Shown: piece after piece, positions 8,403-17,058 of the stretch
How the letters are laid out: the number at the start of each line of letters is the position of its first letter
Numbering within the stretch: position 1 is the stretch's first letter
Source: Brevundimonas bullata
GTDB lineage: Bacteria; Pseudomonadota; Alphaproteobacteria; Caulobacterales; Caulobacteraceae
Length of the DNA: 64,000 nucleotides
Direction of reading: 5' to 3'
Assembly (NCBI RefSeq): GCF_003350205.1
Contig: NZ_QLLC01000002.1
Coordinates: forward strand, 62,001-126,000
Translations under genes and position numbers: made by a program
Notes under the pieces: model-generated
Databases searched by the model: none
Told to the model about the DNA's origin: nothing
What the model saw: the letters and a program-made list of their open reading frames with translations, nothing else

Positions 8403-10081
8403 GCAGACGGCCGACGGCGCTGGACGATGCGGAAGCGCGCGGCGACGAAGGCCAGATCGGCCAGACAGGCGTTGCCCGCAGGGTTCAGTCCGCTGACGTG
8501 ATAGTCGCTGTAGGCGGCGGCGAAGTTGATCCACATCGCCCCGGTCAGGTTGATCGTCAGATTGGCCCCCGCCTGCTCATAGAGCGGCGTCGAGCGGGCG
8601 ATGAAGGCCTCATCCGTCGAATAGAGATAGGACGAGATCGAACCCTTGGTGCGGGCCAGATGGGTCGCCTCGGCCACGGCGGCGTCGGCCTCCATCGTCA
8701 CCACGAACAGGACCGGGCCGAAATGCTCCTCGGCGTAGAAGTCGGGCGCAGAGCCATCGACGCCCAGCACCAGCGGCGTCAGGGTGCGCGCCTGGGGGAA
8801 TTGCGGGTGGGCATAGGGCGCGGCTTCGCGCAGGACGCGGACGCCGGGACGCCGCTCCACGGCCCCGCGCACGTCGGCTACAGCCTTCAGGCTGACCTCG
8901 CCCTGGACGGCGCCCATGATCCCGGCGGCCAGGGCCGGGTCTTCGGCGATGGCGTCGATCTGGGCGACCAGGGCGGCGGCGAAGGCTTCGGCCAGAGCGG
9001 GGGCGACATAGACCACCTGCGGGCTGGTGCACATCTGGGCCGAGAACAGGCTGGCGGCGCGGGCCACGGCGCGGGCGGCGGCGTCCAGATCGGCGACGGA
9101 TTCGACCACCACGGTGTTGACGCCCGCCGTCTCGGTGAACAGCAGCTTACCCGTCACCGTCCGTTCCAGATGGCCGCCGTAGCGGGGGCTGCCGGTGAAA
9201 TCGACGATCTGGACGGCGGGATGATCGACCAGAACCTGGGCCACCGGCTCGGCCAGGGTGTCGACGGCCAGGGTGATCAGGTTGGGATCAAAGCCGAAGT
9301 CGGCCAGCACCCGACGGCATTCGCGCGCGACAATGGCCATGGGCAGGACGGCGATGGGGTGGGGCTTGAGGATGACCGGATTGCCCGTCGCCAGACTGGC
9401 GAACAGGGCCGGATAGGCGTTCCAGGTCGGGAAGCTGGCGCAGCAGATGACCAGGCCGATCCCGCGCGGGACCAGGACATAGGTCTTGTCCAGACTGACC
9501 GCTTCGCCGGCGAAATCGCGTTCGTAGCGGGCGCTGCGGGTCACGTCGCGCATGGCCTTGGCGGCGTAGGCCAGGGCCTCGAGGCCCCGGTCCAGGGCGT
9601 TGGGGCCGGAGCCGCTGAAGGCTTGCGTATAGCTCTGACCCGCGACGTGCATGACGGCCTGGGCCATTTCGAAGTTCGCGTCGTAGAGGCGCATCGCCAT
9701 CTCGGCGCACAGGGCCAGACGTAGCTCGGCATCGGCCGTGCGCCAGTCGGGCCAGGCGGTCTGCGCCGCCTCGATCAGGGCCTTGGGATCGCAGCGCGGA
9801 TAGGTGATCCCCAGAGCCTCGCCGGTGAAGGGCGAGACCTCGGCGCCGACGCGGTCGATCACGCCGGGCAGGTCCAGGTCGAAGGGACGATTGAGCTGGG
9901 CCTCGAAGGCGGCCTTGCCCGCGACGGGCTTGTCCGGGCCGTGGATCTTGGTCGAGGGCGAGTCCTTGAACGGCGACCAGGCGGCGCGGGCGGACACGGC
10001 CTTGATCGCGGCCTCTATCAGGTCGGCGTGGCGTTCGATGAGGGCGCGGCGGGCCTCGGCGGGCGGGAAGGGCGCGTTCAT
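8399..10081 (-). CDS. PaaN-like (PaaN2-type) aldehyde dehydrogenase
   Basis: A 560-residue NAD(P)-dependent aldehyde dehydrogenase. The general-base Glu lies in TETAGVNTVV and the nucleophilic Cys in SAQMCTSPQVV; the N-terminal region (SPFKDSPSTKIHG) is the one seen in the phenylacetic-acid-degradation PaaN2 group. No C-terminal MaoC hydratase domain is present, unlike PaaZ. It would oxidise an aldehyde to the acid, or to an acyl-CoA, in the cytoplasm. An aldehyde-consuming enzyme near a carotenoid-type cleavage oxygenase fits a cleave-oxidise-activate sequence. It overlaps the downstream thiolase start by 4 bp; the upstream thiolase ends 2 bp before its ATG. Confidence 0.85.
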   Translation of the reverse strand: MNAPFPPAEARRALIERHADLIEAAIKAVSARAAWSPFKDSPSTKIHGPDKPVAGKAAFEAQLNRPFDLDLPGVIDRVGAEVSPFTGEALGITYPRCDPKALIEAAQTAWPDWRTADAELRLALCAEMAMRLYDANFEMAQAVMHVAGQSYTQAFSGSGPNALDRGLEALAYAAKAMRDVTRSARYERDFAGEAVSLDKTYVLVPRGIGLVICCASFPTWNAYPALFASLATGNPVILKPHPIAVLPMAIVARECRRVLADFGFDPNLITLAVDTLAEPVAQVLVDHPAVQIVDFTGSPRYGGHLERTVTGKLLFTETAGVNTVVVESVADLDAAARAVARAASLFSAQMCTSPQVVYVAPALAEAFAAALVAQIDAIAEDPALAAGIMGAVQGEVSLKAVADVRGAVERRPGVRVLREAAPYAHPQFPQARTLTPLVLGVDGSAPDFYAEEHFGPVLFVVTMEADAAVAEATHLARTKGSISSYLYSTDEAFIARSTPLYEQAGANLTINLTGAMWINFAAAYSDYHVSGLNPAGNACLADLAFVAARFRIVQRRRPSA

Positions 10082-10083
10082 GC

Positions 10084-11229
10084 TCAGCTCATCCGCTCGA
10101 CGATCATGGCCGAGCCGACGCCTTGCGCGCCCGCGGCCACGACCAGACCGTAGCGGCCTTCGCAGGCGTCCAGCGCGTCGAGCAGGGACGACAGCAGGAT
10201 GGCCCCGGTGGCGCCCATCGGGTGCCCCTTGGCCAGGTGGCCGCCGCCGACATTGACCTTGTCGCTCAGCGTCGGATGTTCCCGCGTGAACTTGGCGATG
10301 GTGACGGCGAAGGCCTCCATGAACTCGATCCGGTCCATGTCGGCCAGGGTCAGCCCGGCCTGGTCCAGCACCCGATCCATCGCCGTGAAGCCGGCCGTCA
10401 GGGAGGCGGCGGGATCGCCCCCGGCCTCGGCCCAGGCGAGGATGCGGGCACGGGCGCCTTCGGCCTGGCTGGAGATCAAGGCCAGTCCGGCGCCGTCGCT
10501 CATCGGCGGGGCGTGCGACACGGTGTGGCGGTGGTCGATCACCCGTCCCTCCAGCGCCTCGGCGTAGGGCGCGGCCAGGGCGGCGAAGGCGGGCGGCAGC
10601 GACGCCAGGCTCTCGCTGCTGGTCTTCGGGCGCGCGGCTTCCTCGTGCGACAGGCCGTTCAGGGGAATGCGCGAGGCGGTGAGCGGCGTGCCCTCGGCGA
10701 AGGCGGTGCGCTGCTGCGAGGTGAGGGCGGCGGCGTCCATCTCGGCGCGCGTGACGCCGATGTCCTCGGCCAGACGGTCGGCGGCGACGGCGACGGGGAG
10801 GTAGCGGGTACGCGGCGGGAAGCTGGCGTCCTCATAATAATCGGCCTTGTCGCCCATGAAGGGGACGCGGGACATCATCTCGACCCCGCCGGCCAGGGCC
10901 GAACCCACGGCGCCCGTCTGGACCAGGGCCGCTGCCTGACCCACGGCGGTCAGGCCCGAGACGCAGTAGTTGTTCAGGGCGAAGGCGAAGGCCGCGTCGT
11001 CCAGACCCGCGTGCAGCTTGCTGACCAGGGCGACATTGGCCCCCTGGGCGCCGACCTGGCCGACGCAGCCCAGGATCAGGGCCTCGGCGGCGCGGGGCGC
11101 ATGGCCGCGCGCCTCCATGGCGTCGATCAGGCCCGTGACCAGTTCGTGCGGCTTCAGTGCGGCCAGCCCGCCGTCGGGGCGGGCCTTGCCGCGCGGGGTG
11201 CGGACGGCGTCGTGGATATAGGCGCTCAA
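10084..11229 (-). CDS. Acetyl-CoA acyltransferase-type thiolase with altered C-terminal active site
   Basis: A 381-residue thiolase starting DAVRTPRGKAR, as in FadA/PcaF-type enzymes. The nucleophile C89 is in NNYCVSGLTAV and the catalytic His in GGGHLAKGHPMGATG. The segment that normally carries the second catalytic Cys (a CxGGG-type motif near the C-terminus) reads LVVAAGAQGVGSAM, with Ala at the aligned Cys position. This is a real base-level reading, not a frame problem. The enzyme may be impaired in Claisen condensation/thiolysis or use a different base. It ends 2 bp before the aldehyde dehydrogenase ATG and lies 4 bp downstream of the oxygenase gene. Confidence 0.85.
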   Translation of the reverse strand: MSAYIHDAVRTPRGKARPDGGLAALKPHELVTGLIDAMEARGHAPRAAEALILGCVGQVGAQGANVALVSKLHAGLDDAAFAFALNNYCVSGLTAVGQAAALVQTGAVGSALAGGVEMMSRVPFMGDKADYYEDASFPPRTRYLPVAVAADRLAEDIGVTRAEMDAAALTSQQRTAFAEGTPLTASRIPLNGLSHEEAARPKTSSESLASLPPAFAALAAPYAEALEGRVIDHRHTVSHAPPMSDGAGLALISSQAEGARARILAWAEAGGDPAASLTAGFTAMDRVLDQAGLTLADMDRIEFMEAFAVTIAKFTREHPTLSDKVNVGGGHLAKGHPMGATGAILLSSLLDALDACEGRYGLVVAAGAQGVGSAMIVERMS

Positions 11230-11233
11230 CGGA

Positions 11234-12694
11234 TCAACCCTTCGTCATCTGATCGCCGCGCGCCCACGTGCCGTGGAAACCAGCCGGCACTCGGACGGGC
11301 AGCAGGACGCGCGCCACCGGCCCGGCCTCGAAGTTCTGGGCGTCGATCACCTGGACCTCGGATCGGCCGGTGTTTTCGTCGGTGACGAAGGCGATGACGT
11401 AACCGTCGTCCTCGGCCCGCGAGTCGATGCGCGGGGCGAAGGCGGGTTCGGAGCCGAACATCTGCGGCTCGTAATCATAGGTCCGCGCGGCGCCCGTGGT
11501 CAGGTCGTACTTGATCAGACCCTTGAAGCGCTGAAGCTCCGTCTTCGACATGGCCACGTGATAGGACCACTGGGTCGGCTGGGCAGAATAGTCGAGGTTG
11601 ACGACCGGGAACTCGCCGATGCGGTCGTCCAACTGGCGCTTCTTCACCTCGCCGGTGCGCATGTTCATCCGCCATTCGACAGGCACGGCGTTCAGGGCCA
11701 GCACATTCACCATGGCCGCATAGGGGCCGTAGGCCGGGTTCGACGGATAGCCGTTGGGCGTCATCATGCAGGCGGTCATGACGACCTCGTCGCCGTCCTC
11801 CCAGCTGTTGACGACGTGGTAGATGTAGCAGCTATCCGTCTCGAACCAGCGGATCTGGTCGCCACGGCCCCGGCGCGGCGCCACGCCGAAGCGCGCGGGC
11901 TGGTCGGCGAAATGGATGTTCCACTGGCTCTTGCGCAGGCCGGCGTCGGTGAAGACCACCGGCAGGTCGTGCAGGATGACGTAGTTCTCGGTCAGACCCA
12001 TGTCGTGCGGCAGGCGCGGCCCCGGCAGCTCGACGCGCTCGAAATGGGTCAGCTCGTTATTGGCGCTGACCGTGCCGTAGGTCATCCACGGCTCGTAAAG
12101 GGAATAGTCGAAGAAGACGAACTCCCCGGTGCGCGGATCGACCTTGGAGTGGGCCGAGACATGGCGCGGCAGCTTACCGCCGAAGGTCTCGATGCCGACC
12201 GTTTCCAGCGTGCGCGCATCCACCCGGACCGGATGCCCCGAGATGTACCACAGGGCCATCAGCGAGCCGTTATGCAGGACCACGTCGGTATTGGCCGTGT
12301 CCTTGTAAACCTTGTCTCCGCGCGTCGAGGCAGGATTGGCCCGCGTTGAGGGCAGCATGACCCCGCCCGCGCCGCAGCCGCCGTTCAGGTCCGCCACATG
12401 GTCCGCCGAGCGGACGAAGCGATTGCGGTACTCGGCCTTGCCGTTCTCGAAATAGACGGCGTGCAGCATGCCGTCGCCGTCGAACCAGTGGTGCATCCCC
12501 TCGGGCGCCTGGGCCGGGTTCGGGCCGTTGCGATAGAAGCAGCCGTAGAGGTCTTTCGGGATCTCGCCGATCACCTCCAGATTCAGCGCGGTCGTCTCCT
12601 TCGCTACGGGTTCATAGGCCCCCTGGAGATAGGGGTTCAGCGTGTTCAACGGGCTGAGCGGTCCGGTTTCGATCCGGCGGGCGTCGTCGGCCAT
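11234..12694 (-). CDS. Carotenoid oxygenase family dioxygenase (CCO / lignostilbene dioxygenase type)
   Basis: A 486-residue non-haem Fe(II) dioxygenase of the RPE65/CCO beta-propeller family. The four expected iron-ligand histidine blocks are visible: HVSAHSKVDPRTGE, HDMGLTENYVILHD, YIYHVVNSWED and the C-terminal FHGTWA. WFDGDGMLHAV and YRNGPNP near the N-terminus are family hallmarks. The ATG at 12694 has a GGGAAGGA ribosome site about 8 bp upstream on the minus strand, so it is preferred over an earlier in-frame start at 12760. Members cleave conjugated C=C bonds of carotenoids, apocarotenoids or stilbenes to aldehydes or ketones. The first gene after a 91-bp gap, it may head its own transcript. 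Confidence 0.9.
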   Translation of the reverse strand: MADDARRIETGPLSPLNTLNPYLQGAYEPVAKETTALNLEVIGEIPKDLYGCFYRNGPNPAQAPEGMHHWFDGDGMLHAVYFENGKAEYRNRFVRSADHVADLNGGCGAGGVMLPSTRANPASTRGDKVYKDTANTDVVLHNGSLMALWYISGHPVRVDARTLETVGIETFGGKLPRHVSAHSKVDPRTGEFVFFDYSLYEPWMTYGTVSANNELTHFERVELPGPRLPHDMGLTENYVILHDLPVVFTDAGLRKSQWNIHFADQPARFGVAPRRGRGDQIRWFETDSCYIYHVVNSWEDGDEVVMTACMMTPNGYPSNPAYGPYAAMVNVLALNAVPVEWRMNMRTGEVKKRQLDDRIGEFPVVNLDYSAQPTQWSYHVAMSKTELQRFKGLIKYDLTTGAARTYDYEPQMFGSEPAFAPRIDSRAEDDGYVIAFVTDENTGRSEVQVIDAQNFEAGPVARVLLPVRVPAGFHGTWARGDQMTKG

Positions 12695-12775
12695 GACGGC
12701 TGTTCCTTCCCTGTTTGTGAGCGAGATCGCGCCTCGCTCATCCTTGTCTGCTGCGACCATGAGCGGTTAGGTCGC

Positions 12776-12788
12776 TTAACGCAAGTCA
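12776..12788. promoter_or_regulatory. Putative operator motif upstream of the oxygenase gene
   Basis: The minus strand reads TGACTTGCGTTAA, ending at the stop codon of the upstream SDR gene and about 80 bp before the oxygenase start. A 12/13 match (TGACTTGCGTAAA) lies in the divergent promoter at 14691-14703. The recurrence within one island suggests a shared regulator site; no binding data exist. Confidence 0.4.
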
Positions 12789-13685
12789 CTTTGACGGCGT
12801 CGGCGACAGCGGCGCGGCCATCAGCTGATCAAAGGCGGCGTTGCCGTCGGTGAAGGTCTTCCAGCCGTGCAGATCCATCAGGGCGGCGGCGTGGGCGGTC
12901 AGGTCGTCGGGGGCGAAATCGGCGGCGAAGGCCAGGCCGGGTCCCTCGATTCGCGCGGCGGGCCGCACGCGCCCGGCCCCCGCCACCAGGGTCTCGCCGT
13001 TCAACGGACAGTCCGTCGCCATCAGCCAGCTGGCGACCGGGGCGACCCGCTCCGGCGCCATGCGGGCGGCGCTGTCGGCGTCCAGATAGTCGGCGGTCAT
13101 GCCGGTGGCGGCATAGGGGGCGATGGCGTTGCAGGCCACGCCGTGCGACGCCCCTTCCAGGGCGATGACCCGCATCAGCCCGATCAGCGCCGCCTTGGAC
13201 GACGAATAGGCGGCCATGCCGTGGACGCCGTGCAGCCCCGCCGCCGAGGTCGACATCAGGATGCGGCCCGAGCCCTGGGCGCGCAGATGGCGATAGACGG
13301 GCAGGGTGGGCGTCAGGGCGCCGAAGAAGTTGACCTCGAACACCTGCCGAAAGGCGTCGGTGGTCTGCTTGTGCAGGGTCCTGGCCTCGGGCGCGCCCGC
13401 ATTGTTCAGCAGGCCGTCGACGTGACCGAAGACGTCCAGAGCGGCGGCCAGCAGCTGCTCGCCGGAATCGGCCTCCTCGACCGCCAGGGGCGCAGCGACG
13501 GCGCGACCGCCCAGGGCGAGAATCTCGGCCACGACCGTCTCGGCCGAGCCGGGCGCGTCGGCCGGGCGTGGGCGGGTGTTGACCACCACGGCGGCCCCGC
13601 GCCGGGCCAGGTCCAGGGCATAGGCTCGGCCCAGACCGCGCCCGGCGCCGGTGACGATGACGACCCGATCCTGAAGCGCGCTCAT
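12786..13685 (-). CDS. SDR family NAD(P)-dependent oxidoreductase (MFE-2-like)
   Basis: A 299-residue short-chain dehydrogenase. The Rossmann motif is TGAGRGLG (about residues 12-19), NNAG follows near residue 92, and the catalytic Ser and YSSSK are both present (STSAAG, AAYSSSKAAL). After the SDR core is a tail of about 60 residues (PEDLTAHAAALMDLHGW-like region) similar to that following the dehydrogenase domain in peroxisomal multifunctional enzyme type 2. It probably oxidises a 3-hydroxyacyl-CoA or alcohol intermediate. The start at 13685 overlaps the stop of the DUF1295 gene (ATGA); longer in-frame extensions run inside that gene and are discounted. Confidence 0.87.
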   Translation of the reverse strand: MSALQDRVVIVTGAGRGLGRAYALDLARRGAAVVVNTRPRPADAPGSAETVVAEILALGGRAVAAPLAVEEADSGEQLLAAALDVFGHVDGLLNNAGAPEARTLHKQTTDAFRQVFEVNFFGALTPTLPVYRHLRAQGSGRILMSTSAAGLHGVHGMAAYSSSKAALIGLMRVIALEGASHGVACNAIAPYAATGMTADYLDADSAARMAPERVAPVASWLMATDCPLNGETLVAGAGRVRPAARIEGPGLAFAADFAPDDLTAHAAALMDLHGWKTFTDGNAAFDQLMAAPLSPTPSK

Positions 13686-14674
13686 GCGTCTGCGCCTTCG
13701 GCCTTGGGGGCGGCTTTGACGGCGCTCTTGGGTCGCGGCCAGGGCAGGAAGCGGGGGGTGCGGGCGCAGTAGGCGGCCCAGGCCTCGGGCCGGGTGCGCG
13801 CCATGTGCTGCTCCTTGAACGGCGCGGCGGAAGCGTAGCCCATGAACCAGCCGGTATAGAGGGGAGCGAAGATCGTCACCCAGCCCCACGGATGGGCCAG
13901 GGCCAGCACGAACCAGCCCGCCCACATGACGCTCTCGCCCAGATAGTTGGGGTGGCGCACGAAGGCCCAGGCGCCCGTGTCCAGCAGGCCGCCGCGGTTC
14001 GCGGGCGCGCGCTTGAAGGCCGCCAGCTGGCGATCCGCCGTGCTCTGCAACAGGAAGCCGGCCAGCCAGACGACGACGCCCAGGGCCAGCAACGCGGTCG
14101 GACGCGGCGTCGGCGCCGTCAGGATGAAGGCGAAGGGGGCGCACCACAGCCAGACGGTCACGCCTTGCAGTAGATGGACCTGGAAGCCGCTCCACCACAG
14201 CCAGTTGGGGCCATAGCTCTTGCGCCAGTGGGCGTAGGGTTGGCGTTCGGCGTGGATGTTGTGGCCCCAGGTCTGGAACGCCAGCCGGATCGACCAGACG
14301 CCGAGGCTGAGCAGGAACAGGCCGCTGAACAGGTCCAGCGGCAGGCCGGAGAGGGCGAAACCCGTCCCCGCCGCCGCCGCCGGGGCCAGCGGATAGGCCA
14401 CGTCCATCAGCCCGTGATTGCGCTTCATCGTCCCCGCCAGCCAGCCCGGGGCGACCACGGCCAGCACGCCGCCGCCGCTGGCGAGCCAGATGAACAATGT
14501 TTCACGCAACAGGGAGGGCGGCGCGGCGAAGGCGGCCGCGAAGGCCGCCAGAGGCGCGGCCATCATGACGTAATGCCATGCTTTTCCGCGTGTTTTCGAG
14601 GGCATGACGAAGAGCCAGACCGCCACGAGAGCGACCCAGGCCAAGGCGGCCAGCATCCATCCATCCAGTCTCAC
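13682..14674 (-). CDS. DUF1295 / steroid-5-alpha-reductase-like integral membrane protein
   Basis: A 330-residue polytopic inner-membrane protein with about eight hydrophobic segments. The DUF1295 core is recognisable by WSIRLAFQTWGHN near the middle and by AFVRHPNYLGESVMWAGWF toward the C-terminus, the region shared with steroid 5-alpha-reductases and isoprenylcysteine methyltransferases. A Lys/Ala-rich tail ends the protein. Reduction or methylation of a hydrophobic isoprenoid-like substrate would fit the adjacent carotenoid-type oxygenase, but this is inference. First gene of the minus-strand run, divergent from the TonB-dependent receptor across 122 bp. Confidence 0.82.
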   Translation of the reverse strand: MRLDGWMLAALAWVALVAVWLFVMPSKTRGKAWHYVMMAAPLAAFAAAFAAPPSLLRETLFIWLASGGGVLAVVAPGWLAGTMKRNHGLMDVAYPLAPAAAAGTGFALSGLPLDLFSGLFLLSLGVWSIRLAFQTWGHNIHAERQPYAHWRKSYGPNWLWWSGFQVHLLQGVTVWLWCAPFAFILTAPTPRPTALLALGVVVWLAGFLLQSTADRQLAAFKRAPANRGGLLDTGAWAFVRHPNYLGESVMWAGWFVLALAHPWGWVTIFAPLYTGWFMGYASAAPFKEQHMARTRPEAWAAYCARTPRFLPWPRPKSAVKAAPKAEGADA

Positions 14675-14690
14675 GCGGCGGCTCCATTTA

Positions 14691-14735
14691 TGACTTGCGT
14701 AAAAAGACTTGCAAACAAGGTTCGTTAGCGCAAGC
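14691..14735. promoter_or_regulatory. Divergent promoter region with repeated CTTGC motifs
   Basis: Three related elements lie between the DUF1295 and TonB receptor genes: TGACTTGCGTAAA (14691-14703), GACTTGCAAAC (14706-14716) and the inverted TTAGCGCAAGC (14725-14735). The first and third form an inverted pair with CTTGCG/CGCAAG arms. The same motif occurs before the oxygenase gene at 12776-12788. This is a good candidate operator for the HxlR-type regulator encoded at 17057-18007, but the assignment is inferred from position only. Confidence 0.45.
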
Positions 14736-14796
14736 TTCTGTTTGACCGCTGGAGCATCCGATCAACGGAGCCGGGGCGCGGTCGAGGGAGCGAAAC

Positions 14797-16998
14797 ATGA
14801 GGAAGACCGCATTCAGCGCGTCGGTCGCGACGCTGCTGCTGGCCACGGGGATGGCCGTACCCGCCATGGCCCAGACCACGCCGACCGAGGGCGCCGTCAC
14901 GCTCGGCGACGTCGTCGTCACGGCCCAGCGTCGCGAGCAGAGCCTTCAGGACGTGCCGATCGCCGTCACCGCCTTCAACGCCGAGACGCTGGAGCGCACG
15001 GCGGCGACGGGCATTCAGGACGTGGCGGGCAAGGCGCCGGGCGTGACCCTGACCCAGTTCAACATCGGCGAGCCGCAGATCTTCATCCGCGGCGTCGGCA
15101 CCACCAGCGATTCCGCCGCCAGCGACCCCTCCATCGGCGTGTCGATCGACGAGGTCTCCATCGGCCGCGCGGGCGCCAGCTCCATGGCCTTCCTTGATGT
15201 CGAGCGGGTCGAGATCCTGCGCGGGCCGCAGGGCACCCTCTATGGCCGCAACGCCTCGGGCGGGGCGCTGAACGTCTATACCAAGAAGCCGCGGTTCGAG
15301 AACTCGGCCCAGCTTACCGGCCGCCTCGGCAGCTTTGACGAGCGCGGCGTCGAGGCCGTGCTGAACCGCCAGCTGGGCGAGGACACCGCCGGTCGTCTGG
15401 CCCTGCGCTGGAACCAGAACGACGGCTACGCCGAGAACGTGCCGACCGGCCGGGGCCTGGAGGGCGGCGAACAGTTTGGCCTGCGCGCCCAGGTGCTGCA
15501 CAACGCCGGCGACTGGAGCTTCCTGGGCGGCGTCGACTACTCCAAGGACGACATGCAGGGCCACGCCCGCGTTCCGGTCCTGGCCTCCTCAACGCCGCCG
15601 GCGTTTGCGACGCTGGTGAACAACCTGCGCGCCGGTCTGAGCGTGCGGCAGAGCTTCTCTTCGGCGGACAATTATCAGAAGCGGGAAAACTGGGGCCTGA
15701 CCGGGCGTGCCCAGTGGTCGGGCGCCGAGAACTTCGACGTCATCTCCCTGACCTCCTATCGCGACAACGACTACAGCTGGCGCGACAACCTAGGCGGACT
15801 GCCGTTCCCGGGCTTCCCCCTGTCGGTCGACGACCGCGCCAGCGAGGCGGCCAAGCAGTTCAGCCAGGAGTTCCGCCTGACCTCCAAGTCCGGTTCTTCG
15901 ATCGACTGGGTCGCCGGCGTCTATATGTTCCGCGAAGAGGTGGAGCGGTCGGAGCGGTTCGTGGTGCAGACGGCGCTGCCGATCGCACCGCCTTCGTTTG
16001 GCGGCGACACGACCTTCAATCAGGACGCCACCAACTCCAGCTACGCCGTCTTCGGTCAGGCCACGATCCCCTTCGCCAATATCTGGGAGCTGACCGCCGG
16101 CGCGCGCTGGACGCATGACGAACGCGAAGTGCATCAGGTCGCCCTGGACAACGAGAACGGCGCCAACGGCCCTCCCGGCATTCCGCTGGGGCCGACGGGT
16201 TCGCCCTATAACGTCAAGGCCGACGCCACCTTCGAGGAACCGACCTGGAAGCTGGCCCTGGCGGTCGAGCCGATCGACAATATGCGGTTCTATGTCAGCT
16301 ATGATCGCGGCTATAAGGCCGGCGCCTTCCCCAGCGCCGCCCAGACCGGCGCCCAGGCGACCAAGCCGCTGCGCTCCGAACTGCTCGACAACTACGAGAT
16401 CGGCGCCAAGACGACGCTGGCGGGCGGGCGGCTGCGCCTCAACGCGGCGGCCTTCATGCTCGATTACACCGACCTGCAGGTCTATGAACTGCTGGGCCTG
16501 ACCCTGGTCACGTCCAACGCCGAGGCCGAGGTGCGCGGCTTCGAGGTCGAGACGGCGCTGGCGGTGAACCACAACATCACCATCGGCGGTTCCTATACTC
16601 AGCTGGACGCCGAATATACGTCCAACGCCGTGTCGGGCGCTCTGGCCCTGCCGTACAAGGGCAACAAGCTGCCGCGCTCGCCGGAAAGCCAGTTCACCCT
16701 CTACGCCGACGGTCAATGGGACGCCTTCGGCGGCACGTTGTCGGCGCGGGCGGACTATCAGTGGACGAATGACTTCTACTTCGATCCGTCGAACGCCCCC
16801 GAGGTGCTGGTGCCGTCCTATGGCCTGATCAGCGCTTTCGCCTCCTGGGAAGCGCCGAGCGGACTGAAGGTCTCGGTCTACGGCAAGAACCTCGGCGACG
16901 AGGAATATCAGCAGCACATCATCAAGAACGCGAGCATCGGCTTCAGCGTCTTCGGCGCCCCGCGTTCCTTCGGCGTGGCGGTCAGCAAGACCTTCTGA
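14797..16998 (+). CDS. TonB-dependent receptor
   Basis: A 733-residue outer-membrane transporter. A signal peptide ends at about residue 27 (AVPAMAQ), followed by a TonB-box-like GDVVVTAQRR and a plug domain (IFIRGVGTTS, VERVEILRGPQGTLYGRNASGG). The rest is a 22-strand-type barrel ending in the terminal aromatic SKTF. It belongs to the iron-complex/outer-membrane-receptor group that often imports hydrophobic plant or aromatic compounds in Caulobacterales and sphingomonads. Divergent from the catabolic run and followed by a terminator, it is the likely uptake step for the island's substrate. A GAGGGAG ribosome site precedes the ATG. Confidence 0.92.
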   Translation: MRKTAFSASVATLLLATGMAVPAMAQTTPTEGAVTLGDVVVTAQRREQSLQDVPIAVTAFNAETLERTAATGIQDVAGKAPGVTLTQFNIGEPQIFIRGVGTTSDSAASDPSIGVSIDEVSIGRAGASSMAFLDVERVEILRGPQGTLYGRNASGGALNVYTKKPRFENSAQLTGRLGSFDERGVEAVLNRQLGEDTAGRLALRWNQNDGYAENVPTGRGLEGGEQFGLRAQVLHNAGDWSFLGGVDYSKDDMQGHARVPVLASSTPPAFATLVNNLRAGLSVRQSFSSADNYQKRENWGLTGRAQWSGAENFDVISLTSYRDNDYSWRDNLGGLPFPGFPLSVDDRASEAAKQFSQEFRLTSKSGSSIDWVAGVYMFREEVERSERFVVQTALPIAPPSFGGDTTFNQDATNSSYAVFGQATIPFANIWELTAGARWTHDEREVHQVALDNENGANGPPGIPLGPTGSPYNVKADATFEEPTWKLALAVEPIDNMRFYVSYDRGYKAGAFPSAAQTGAQATKPLRSELLDNYEIGAKTTLAGGRLRLNAAAFMLDYTDLQVYELLGLTLVTSNAEAEVRGFEVETALAVNHNITIGGSYTQLDAEYTSNAVSGALALPYKGNKLPRSPESQFTLYADGQWDAFGGTLSARADYQWTNDFYFDPSNAPEVLVPSYGLISAFASWEAPSGLKVSVYGKNLGDEEYQQHIIKNASIGFSVFGAPRSFGVAVSKTF

Positions 16999-17021
16999 CG
17001 GTCCTTCCTGTCGTCAAAACT

Positions 17022-17058
17022 ATCGCCCGTCGGCCTCGCGCCGGCGGGCGATTTTCTT
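17022..17058 (+). terminator. Rho-independent terminator after the TonB receptor
   Basis: A 13-bp stem (17022-17034 with 17040-17052, one G-T pair) and a 5-nt loop are followed by TTTTCTT. It sits between the receptor stop and the convergent regulator stop. Confidence 0.8.
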
